Made by a program: the position numbers and the translations under genes. 27,180 bases of DNA from JAKQDP01 sp964536975 (lineage in GTDB: Bacteria; Patescibacteriota; Patescibacteriia; 2-01-FULL-39-33). A model generated the notes under the pieces. That model was given only the letters and a program-made list of their open reading frames with translations. It did no database searches and was not told the DNA's origin. The stretch lies in the NCBI GenBank assembly GCA_964536975.1, contig CAZHYS010000012.1:1-27180 (forward strand). The letters run 5' to 3'. This document shows, in pieces, positions 21,233 to 27,180 of this stretch. The number at the start of each line of letters is the position of its first letter. Within the stretch, counting starts at the first letter, position 1.

Positions 21233-23023
21233 ATGAAAGAAAAGCAAAATGAAAAAATAGACCTCATCCGCCATTCCACTTCCCATCTGCTGGCTTACGC
21301 GGTCAAAGAATTATTCCCTGATGTAAAATTCGCCATTGGCCCGACTATTGACGACGGTTTTTATTACGATTTTGATCTTGGTGATAAAACTTTTTCCCCA
21401 GAAGATTTGCCAAAGATAGAAAAGAAAATGGCGGAGCTTATCAAAAGAAATCTGCCGTTTGAAAAATCCGAGCTGGCAATCGCCGACGCGCTCAAAAAAA
21501 CCGCCGGCCAACCATACAAAGAAGAACTAATCAGAGATTTGAGTGAAGAATCTTGCCCACCCTGCCCGAGGGGGGGCAAAGTCCGCTCCAAGCGAACGAA
21601 GGGGGGTGGGAGCGAAAACACCGTTACTTTCTACAAAGTTGGCGATTTTGAGGATCTTTGTCGCGGCCCGCATGTCCAATCCACCAAGGAACTCGGCCAC
21701 TTCAAACTGATGAAAATCGCCGGCGCCTATTGGCGGGGCGATTCCAACAACAAAATGCTTCAGCGCATTTACGGCACTGCTTTTGAAACAAAGGATGAAT
21801 TGGCTGATTATTTGAATATGCTGGCCGAAGCGGAAAAACGCGACCACAAAAAACTTGGCCGCGAACTTGATCTTTTTTCCTTCCGTGATGAAGGTCCGGG
21901 CTTTCCTTTCTTTCATAATAAGGGAACACTCATTTGGAATGAGCTAGTCGGCTTCATGCGCGAAGAAATGAAAAAAAGAAATTACGAAGAAAATAAAACT
22001 CCGATTATCTTGAATAAATCTCTTTGGCTTCAATCAGGACACTGGGATCATTACCAGAACAATATGTATTTCACTAAAATTGATGAGCAAGATTACGCAG
22101 TGAAGCCCATGAACTGCCCGGGAAATTTGTTGGTCTACAAAACCAAAAAACATTCTTATCGCGATCTGCCGATTCGCGCTGAAGAATTTGGTCTGGTCCA
22201 TCGCCATGAATTGTCCGGCGTACTCAACGGACTGTTCCGAGTCCGATCTTTCACGCAAGACGATGCCCATGTTTTTTGCACCGAAGACCAGCTGGAAGAC
22301 GAAATAAAAAACCTGATTGATTTCATCGGCTTTATTTATCAAACTTTCGGCTTCAGCTACAGAGTAGAGTTAAGCACTAAGCCAGAAAAAGCTATGGGTG
22401 ACCAAAAAATTTGGGATAAGGCAGAAAAAATATTGGCCAAAGTACTCAAAGATAAAAAGATGGATTTTAAAATCAATCCGGGCGATGGCGCTTTCTACGG
22501 ACCAAAAATTGATTTTCATCTGACCGACAGCATCGGCCGCGGCTGGCAATGCGGGACAATTCAACTGGATTTTTCCATGCCGGAAAAATTTGATCTGACT
22601 TACACCGATACCGACGGACAAGAAAAGCGGCCAGTGATGCTCCACCGCGCCATTTACGGATCAGTGGAAAGATTCTTGGGCATGCTGGTAGAACACTACG
22701 CCGGCGCTTTTCCGACCTGGCTGTCGCCAGTGCAAGCGGTCGTCATTCCTGTTTCCGAGAAATTCAACGACTGGGGCAATGAAGTTCTGGCCGAATTGAA
22801 ATCAGCCGGCCTGCGCGCGGAGCTTGATGACAACGATGAGTCACTGGGCAAACGCATCAGAAACGCCGAAAAACAAAAAACGCCGTACATCCTGATTGTC
22901 GGCGAAAAAGAAATGAAAGATAAAACGGTGGCGGTGCGGAAGCGCGGCGAAGGCGACCTCGGCGCGGAGAAGCTGGACGAATTTATCGGCCGGATTAAAA
23001 AAGAGGTTGAAGAAAAAAAGTAA
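21233..23023 (+). CDS. thrS: Threonyl-tRNA synthetase lacking the TGS domain
   Basis: Charges tRNA-Thr and edits mischarged Ser-tRNA-Thr. The 596 residues begin directly at the editing domain: HSTSH (His14, His18) and Cys143 in DLCRGPH. The class II catalytic core has zinc ligands Cys295 (MNCPG), His346 (DDAH) and His471 (LHRAIYG), with spacing matching the E. coli enzyme, then the C-terminal anticodon-binding domain (PVSEKFNDWGNEV). The N-terminal TGS domain of about 60 residues usual in bacteria is absent, and no upstream in-frame extension is plausible because the T-box terminator lies there. Residues about 107-128 (CPPCPRGGKVRSKRTKGGG) are encoded by a palindromic repeat inserted in the editing domain before TVTFYKVGDFEDLC. 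Identification is certain. Confidence 0.97.
   Translation: MKEKQNEKIDLIRHSTSHLLAYAVKELFPDVKFAIGPTIDDGFYYDFDLGDKTFSPEDLPKIEKKMAELIKRNLPFEKSELAIADALKKTAGQPYKEELIRDLSEESCPPCPRGGKVRSKRTKGGGSENTVTFYKVGDFEDLCRGPHVQSTKELGHFKLMKIAGAYWRGDSNNKMLQRIYGTAFETKDELADYLNMLAEAEKRDHKKLGRELDLFSFRDEGPGFPFFHNKGTLIWNELVGFMREEMKKRNYEENKTPIILNKSLWLQSGHWDHYQNNMYFTKIDEQDYAVKPMNCPGNLLVYKTKKHSYRDLPIRAEEFGLVHRHELSGVLNGLFRVRSFTQDDAHVFCTEDQLEDEIKNLIDFIGFIYQTFGFSYRVELSTKPEKAMGDQKIWDKAEKILAKVLKDKKMDFKINPGDGAFYGPKIDFHLTDSIGRGWQCGTIQLDFSMPEKFDLTYTDTDGQEKRPVMLHRAIYGSVERFLGMLVEHYAGAFPTWLSPVQAVVIPVSEKFNDWGNEVLAELKSAGLRAELDDNDESLGKRIRNAEKQKTPYILIVGEKEMKDKTVAVRKRGEGDLGAEKLDEFIGRIKKEVEEKK
21555..21610. repeat. GC-rich palindromic element inserted in-frame in thrS
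   Basis: CCCACCC at 21556-21562 pairs with GGGTGGG at 21604-21610, with inner GCCC/GGGC and CGCT/AGCG hairpins. The core CCCACCCTGCCCGAGGGGGG matches the ileS element. The frame is preserved and the encoded residues are Gly/Pro/basic-rich. Confidence 0.75.
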
Positions 23024-23043
23024 ACACCACCCTGAATAATACA

Positions 23044-23075
23044 CCAAAAGCCATCCTTTAAGGGAGGGCTTTTGG
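23044..23075. terminator. Bidirectional terminator between thrS and the helicase gene
   Basis: A 9-bp stem CCAAAAGCC/GGCTTTTGG with additional inner TCC/GGA pairing. The A/T tracts are within the stem, as in bidirectional terminators. It lies in the 69-base gap between two convergent genes, so it can serve both. Confidence 0.65.
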
Positions 23076-23092
23076 TAAGCCATGATAAAGTC

Positions 23093-24910
23093 TTAGCCGC
23101 CCATATTCTTTACCACCTCGCTTAATTTCTTTCGCCCTAAGACATACAGCCCGTTCATTGCCCTGGTCAAGGCGATGTAAAGCAAATCTTTTTTCGTCTT
23201 AGCCAGCTCAATCCGCAGCTCTTGTGGCAAATTTTCTGTTGCCAATAAATCATCGCTGACCCCCGCCAAAAAAACCGTGTCAAATTCTACGCCTTGGGCG
23301 TCAATAAGCGACATTACTTTTATATTCTCCCAACCGACGAATTTTTGCCGATAAAAAGCCACTGTCTCCTCATCGTGGGAAAGAATGCCGACGCTCACCG
23401 CACCGAGGCTTTCCAGTTTTTGTTCAATGTATAGCGCTTCTTGTTCCCGGGACAATGCCGCCTCCTCCACGGCCGGCCCGGACTTGATTGTCTCCGGAAT
23501 ATTGACATCATAACCCAAGCCGCGCAAATAGAGCAGCACCTCCTTGGTATTGCGATAAACCTTGGACAATTTCACTAGCCGCTCGGCCGGCAATTCTCCG
23601 CCGATGGCATCAATATTCCTAAGCGCGCCCAATCGCACGCGCTGATTAAAATCGCCGATGTAAACCGTTTCTCCGCCCGCCTGATCAAGCGCCCGGCCGA
23701 ATAAAGCCAATTGCTCGGACAAATAATTCTGAAACTCATCAATTATTATCAATTTATACGCTGTCGGAAATCTTCCGGTCCGCCTTTTCAATTCCTGATT
23801 CTTGCCGATGACATAATATTCCCTTTCAATATTAAAACATCCCTCTGCCTCAAATATCGCCGGCAACAGAACCGCCAGATCAACGCGATCCAAGACTTTT
23901 TTATTTTTCTGATCTAATAATTTTCTTTTTTGCTCATTATCCAAATGGCCGGCGTATGTTTCTTTTAAAATATTAAACCAATCTTTGCGCCAAGTCGCTG
24001 GCGGGCTCGCCTCCAGCGCTTTTATTTTTGACCAGATATACAAAAAGTCCTCGTCTCGTTCATGCTCGTCAATCAGCCAGCCGGCCAAGGGCAAAATCCT
24101 CTTGGCCCAAGAAGACAGAGTGGTTATTTCCACGTCCTTGATTCCCAAATCGGGCAAAAGATGGGAAAAATAATCTCTCGTGCTCTCGTCCTGGACAAAG
24201 ACAATCACCTCACCGTCGGATAATTTATCGGCTGTCTCCGGCGATTGCAACAGATAGGCCACTCGGTGCAACGCCAAAGTAGTCTTGCCGGAACCGGCCG
24301 GGCCGGTCACCGCCAAGACTCCGCCAAATGACGCCCTGACCACCTGATCCTGGGCCTTTTCCATTTGCGCCACTATTTCCGGCAGAATAAATTCCGTTTT
24401 CCTGGTGGAAAAATATTCCTGATAAACAAGCTCCCGCGGGATTTTTTCATTTTCTGTCGCCAAAAATAAAATTTTTCCGTCAACGATCAAATACTGGTCC
24501 TTTTTCAGAATCCGGCCGGTTTGCTTTTTATCTTTGGCCTCAAATTCAAATGGACCGGGTGATTCAAACCTGACCTGCGAGACTGGCGATGTCCAAGAAT
24601 AAATTGACTCCTGATCAAAGGCGAACTTGGCAAAATACATTTCCCGGCATCCTTCTTCGCCGTCAAATTTTACCAAACAGGAGCAGAAGTACGGCGATGG
24701 ATACAGATTGCGCAAATCATTGAACCGCCGGCGATAAATCGCCAACATCGTCTGATAGGTAAGCTCATCGCCCGCCGAACCGCTGTTTGCCTCTTTCAAT
24801 TTCAAAGATTCAACAGGGATACGCTCTGTTTCCCGCTTGATTGCCGACTGTTTACTCTCCAGAGTTTTTTTGGCTTTGGCCAAATAGTCTTCTTTTTGTT
24901 CCGTGGTCAT
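23093..24910 (-). CDS. HelD-like superfamily 1 helicase/ATPase
   Basis: An SF1A (UvrD/HelD-like) ATPase of 605 residues. Walker A GPAGSGKT at 203-210 (followed by TLALHRVAYLL, typical of HelD), Walker B IIIDEFQN with Asp391, a YRNTKEV motif, GVEFDTVFLAGV (motif V) and LYIALTRAMNGLYV (motif VI) are all present. The N-terminal 60 residues are charged and helical (ATP-independent coiled coil in HelD). Gram-positive HelD binds RNA polymerase and releases stalled complexes; it is usually longer, about 700-770 residues. The ATG at 24910 is preferred to the TTG at 24928, which overlaps the leader terminator. A consensus promoter and an intrinsic terminator precede it. A DNA helicase IV-like repair role is the alternative. 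Confidence 0.8.
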   Translation of the reverse strand: MTTEQKEDYLAKAKKTLESKQSAIKRETERIPVESLKLKEANSGSAGDELTYQTMLAIYRRRFNDLRNLYPSPYFCSCLVKFDGEEGCREMYFAKFAFDQESIYSWTSPVSQVRFESPGPFEFEAKDKKQTGRILKKDQYLIVDGKILFLATENEKIPRELVYQEYFSTRKTEFILPEIVAQMEKAQDQVVRASFGGVLAVTGPAGSGKTTLALHRVAYLLQSPETADKLSDGEVIVFVQDESTRDYFSHLLPDLGIKDVEITTLSSWAKRILPLAGWLIDEHERDEDFLYIWSKIKALEASPPATWRKDWFNILKETYAGHLDNEQKRKLLDQKNKKVLDRVDLAVLLPAIFEAEGCFNIEREYYVIGKNQELKRRTGRFPTAYKLIIIDEFQNYLSEQLALFGRALDQAGGETVYIGDFNQRVRLGALRNIDAIGGELPAERLVKLSKVYRNTKEVLLYLRGLGYDVNIPETIKSGPAVEEAALSREQEALYIEQKLESLGAVSVGILSHDEETVAFYRQKFVGWENIKVMSLIDAQGVEFDTVFLAGVSDDLLATENLPQELRIELAKTKKDLLYIALTRAMNGLYVLGRKKLSEVVKNMGG

Positions 24911-24926
24911 AAAATTTATATTAATC

Positions 24927-24957
24927 AAAAAACCGCCTATTTTATATCCAGGCGGTT
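24927..24957 (-). terminator. Intrinsic terminator just upstream of the helicase start codon
   Basis: AACCGCCT (24957-24950) and AGGCGGTT (24938-24931) form a perfect 8-bp stem with an 11-base loop; six U follow (24932-24927). The ATG is 16 bases further on. It lies between the promoter at 25028-25057 and the gene, so it may attenuate the helicase transcript as well as end the acetyltransferase one. Confidence 0.85.
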
Positions 24958-25027
24958 TCCGTCACATATTGGCGTTTAGAAATAGTAAATTGTTCGCGCT
25001 TTCGTTTTCTTTTCAGCATATAAAAAT

Positions 25028-25057
25028 ATTATATAACATACTGATAAGTCTTGTCAA
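25028..25057 (-). promoter_or_regulatory. Consensus promoter of the helicase gene
   Basis: TTGACA (25057-25052), 18-bp spacer, TATAAT (25033-25028) on the minus strand, embedded in the last codons of the acetyltransferase gene, whose TAA stop is part of TATAAT. The leader to the helicase ATG would be about 110 nt. Confidence 0.8.
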
Positions 25058-25553
25058 GTTTTTTTATAACACTCCGTCGCCACTCCATTCTTAGCGTTTT
25101 GGATAGCTTCTTATTTTTTGGATATAATACGAATCTTTTTTCTTGAAAGCCGCATTTTTTGTAGGCTTGGATAGCCCTGATATTTGTCGGCCGGACTTCT
25201 AAATAAACCTTGGAAATACCAAGCCGTTTTATTTTTTTGAAAAGAAGGCCGATTGCTTTTGAGCCATAACCCTTTCCCCAATATTGTTTTTCACCTATTA
25301 TAATTTGAGTTTCATACCAGCCGCAACGTCTTCTGCTCAAGGCTATATGGCCAATAATTTCCTTGTCCAATAAAATCATGAAATGCAAATCATTCTTGTT
25401 GTCTAAAATCCCTTGAAAATATTCATCAACTTCTTTATCTGAAATCCGCCGCAAAACACCGCTTGTTAATTTAAGCAATTCTTCATCTCTCCACCAATTG
25501 CTAAAACATTTTTTATCGGCGAGTTTAATTTTTCTTAGTGTCATCTTTGACAT
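25029..25553 (-). CDS. GNAT family N-acetyltransferase (RimJ/RimL-like)
   Basis: A 174-residue acetyltransferase using acetyl-CoA. The GNAT fold is complete: the acetyl-CoA loop is YWGKGYGSKAI (Q/R-x-x-G-x-G/A type) near residues 92-102, preceded by a beta-strand pair (GHIALSRR...ETQIIIG), and the C-terminal VRPTNIRAIQAYKKCGF motif is typical of RimJ/RimL-like members that modify protein N-termini or small amines. The substrate cannot be predicted. A TATAAT lies 11 bases before the ATG, suggesting a near-leaderless start, but no good -35 is seen. It starts 34 bases after the peptidase gene. Confidence 0.88.
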   Translation of the reverse strand: MSKMTLRKIKLADKKCFSNWWRDEELLKLTSGVLRRISDKEVDEYFQGILDNKNDLHFMILLDKEIIGHIALSRRRCGWYETQIIIGEKQYWGKGYGSKAIGLLFKKIKRLGISKVYLEVRPTNIRAIQAYKKCGFQEKRFVLYPKNKKLSKTLRMEWRRSVIKKLDKTYQYVI

Positions 25554-25587
25554 ACTTTATTGGTATTATACTATCCGCTCCTCGCCC

Positions 25588-26865
25588 TCAGCTAGATGGC
25601 TTATCGCTAAAATAATTTTTAGCCATCTGCCTGTCCGCAACAGGAAAATCCCCGCTTATAAATATATTGCCTTTATTTTCAATAAATAACCTATCAATCA
25701 TACTAATTAAATCTTTTTGCTTAATATCTTTAATAATTCTCGTCTGTTCATCAAGGGATAGGACTTTCCCCGATTTAATTAAATGGAGAGACATATTATC
25801 AACGACCAAACGCGGGAAATCAGCATCTAATTGTAAATTTTTTATTTTATTATCTTTCAACTTATCAATATTATTTTGGTTAACTTCCATTTTTAATCCT
25901 GCCAACACATTCCAGAATTCACTGATAAATCTTTTTAATTTGCGCCGATCAAAATAAACAACGATGTTAAAATCACCAAAATCTTCAAAAAACGAATACT
26001 CCGCCCTGAAAGTATAGTTAAAGCCTGCAGCTCTAAAGCGTCGCCCCAAATATTGACGGACAATGTCAATTAAAAAAGAATAAACCACATTGTCCTTTGC
26101 CGTTTGGCCGGCCACGGCGAAAGAATAGTTAAACATTGCCCGATCCCCCTTGCTCTTCAAAAATTGAATCTGATCGCCGGGATAAGTAAACTTCTTAAAT
26201 TTTTTAGAAAATTCGTTATTCGTCTTATTTCTGGCAATGGCCGATTTAATAAATACTTCTGATATATATTTTTTTACCTCATTAAAATTAATGTCTCCGG
26301 CAATAACCAAAAAGGAATTAGATGGCGCATAATATTTTTTCACAAACTCAAGAAAATTCTTCCGATTGAATCTGGAAATACTGCCATTATCGCCCAAAAT
26401 GTCATTACTCAAAGAATTGTCCTGATAAAATTTTTTCCTAACAAACTTATAAAAATTATAATCAAATCCCTCCGTGTCTTCTGCGATTTCCTCTTTGATA
26501 ATTTCTTTCTCCGCTTTGAAATCCTTCTCTTCTGCGTTTATGCCCGAATAAACCGACATGAGGGAATCAACCGCCGATCGCCAATCATTTTTGTGAGCAT
26601 ATAAGCCATAAGTGGTCCGATCGACATATGTTTCTGCCCTAAAACTATTGGCGATATAATTCTCAATCCAATCTTCATTATTTAACTGCTCCAAAATTTT
26701 CCTATAAAAAATATGTTCCACAAAATGAGACAGGCCATATTGGCCTTTTTTTTCATACCTGGAACCAACTTTAATGACAAAATTAAAATAAGCCGAATTA
26801 AAATTTGGAAAATCGGCTAAAATTAAATTAAACCCATTTCTGAACTTATACTGATGTATTTTCAT
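25588..26865 (-). CDS. M16 family zinc metallopeptidase
   Basis: A 425-residue pitrilysin/processing-peptidase-type protein. The inverted zinc motif HFVEH is at 47-51 (His47, Glu50 catalytic, His51), and the distal glutamate region EKEIIKEEIAED at 119-130 completes the site, so it should be active. Bacterial M16 proteins of this length have two M16 domains and act as dimers, with an often inactive partner; no second M16 gene is in the window. No signal peptide is seen, so it is probably cytoplasmic. Lysine-, asparagine- and phenylalanine-rich composition makes it more AT-rich than its neighbours. No SD; a lone TATAAT lies about 20 bases upstream. Confidence 0.88.
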   Translation of the reverse strand: MKIHQYKFRNGFNLILADFPNFNSAYFNFVIKVGSRYEKKGQYGLSHFVEHIFYRKILEQLNNEDWIENYIANSFRAETYVDRTTYGLYAHKNDWRSAVDSLMSVYSGINAEEKDFKAEKEIIKEEIAEDTEGFDYNFYKFVRKKFYQDNSLSNDILGDNGSISRFNRKNFLEFVKKYYAPSNSFLVIAGDINFNEVKKYISEVFIKSAIARNKTNNEFSKKFKKFTYPGDQIQFLKSKGDRAMFNYSFAVAGQTAKDNVVYSFLIDIVRQYLGRRFRAAGFNYTFRAEYSFFEDFGDFNIVVYFDRRKLKRFISEFWNVLAGLKMEVNQNNIDKLKDNKIKNLQLDADFPRLVVDNMSLHLIKSGKVLSLDEQTRIIKDIKQKDLISMIDRLFIENKGNIFISGDFPVADRQMAKNYFSDKPSS

Positions 26866-26907
26866 TTGTTCTAACTATGACTATATTATATAAACAATAA
26901 ATTAAAT

Positions 26908-26938
26908 AATCCAGCGTCCCATCATAAGACGCTGGATT
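26908..26938. terminator. Hairpin terminator after the glycine-rich gene
   Basis: AATCCAGCGTC and GACGCTGGATT form a perfect 11-bp stem with a 9-base loop. The minus-strand sequence that follows is AT-rich (ATTTAATTT) but has no long U-run, so efficiency is uncertain. It separates the glycine-rich gene from the M16 gene. Confidence 0.65.
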
Positions 26939-26964
26939 TGCTATTGATTCGCAAGCCCTATGGC

Positions 26965-27090
26965 TTACTTGCCGCGTGTACCGGTACCGCCGCCGGAGCT
27001 GCCACCTTTGCCCCCGCTTTGACCGCCCGATCCTCCGCGACCGCCGCCATGTCCGCCACTACTTCCGCTTCCGCCGCCTTTGCCGGCCAT
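26965..27090 (-). CDS. 41-residue glycine/serine-rich small protein
   Basis: Starting MAGKGGGSGSSGGHGGG and ending GTGTRGK, over half the residues are glycine, with serine, a few lysines, arginines and one histidine, and no hydrophobic residues beyond Met1 and Ala2. It must be disordered and positively charged. The frame is supported by a good SD (AAAGGAG, 8 bases before the ATG at 27090) and a hairpin terminator 26 bases after the TAA. Glycine codons vary (GGC, GGA, GGT, GGG), which argues against a simple DNA repeat. Function unknown; nucleic-acid or surface interaction would be speculation. Confidence 0.7.
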   Translation of the reverse strand: MAGKGGGSGSSGGHGGGRGGSGGQSGGKGGSSGGGTGTRGK

Positions 27091-27180
27091 CGTGCTAACT
27101 CCTTTATACTGGGGCCACTCCTTTCGCGCAACACCGCACTAGCAGAAAGCGCTACTCGGAATTACTATAATGATTTTATA

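Overview
The window reads as a chromosomal segment of a small-genome bacterium, most likely a member of the Candidate Phyla Radiation (Patescibacteria/Parcubacteria-like). This is an inference from several signs: compact core enzymes (ThrS without a TGS domain, a MurE-like ligase without most of the N-terminal UDP-binding domain); rpoB not preceded by ribosomal-protein genes; AT-rich spacers full of small dispersed repeats; few Shine-Dalgarno (SD) sequences; and a conserved-looking hypothetical protein of a kind I associate with these genomes. No database search was possible.

Layout. Nearly everything is on the minus strand. From right to left: a 41-residue glycine-rich protein, an M16 zinc peptidase, a GNAT acetyltransferase and a HelD-like SF1 helicase. 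thrS, the only large plus-strand gene, converges on the helicase gene. Then come a divergent hypothetical gene, argS, a stand-alone response-regulator receiver, a one-cluster ferredoxin, ileS and a GT-C-like membrane glycosyltransferase. A tight three-gene block follows (U32 family protein, ruvA, murE-like), then rpoB-rpoC, a small excisionase/BldC-type DNA-binding protein, and the start of a membrane protein cut by the left edge.

Regulation is the richest layer. Both thrS and ileS have complete T-box leaders: near-consensus promoter, codon-bearing hairpin, antiterminator with a UGGNACC bulge, and a competing intrinsic terminator. In both, the first hairpin is only 5-6 bp with a 7-nt loop that carries the cognate codon (ACC or AUC) at loop positions 3-5, like a tRNA anticodon arm. 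thrS and the hypothetical gene are fired by divergent promoters whose -35 boxes are 2 bp apart. rpoB has its own promoter and a structured leader that overlaps its SD. The helicase gene has a consensus promoter followed by an intrinsic terminator just before its start codon. The small DNA-binding gene has phased direct repeats over its -35 box.

Repeats have entered genes. A GC-rich palindromic element sits in-frame in both thrS and ileS, with a related copy in the ileS leader, much like Rickettsia palindromic elements. The U32 gene carries a 51-bp tandem repeat that quadruplicates its N-terminal motif, plus a low-complexity insert. Three genes (glycosyltransferase, hypothetical, glycine-rich) have strong SDs while almost all others have none; the hypothetical has an in-frame stop seven codons after its strong SD and ATG.
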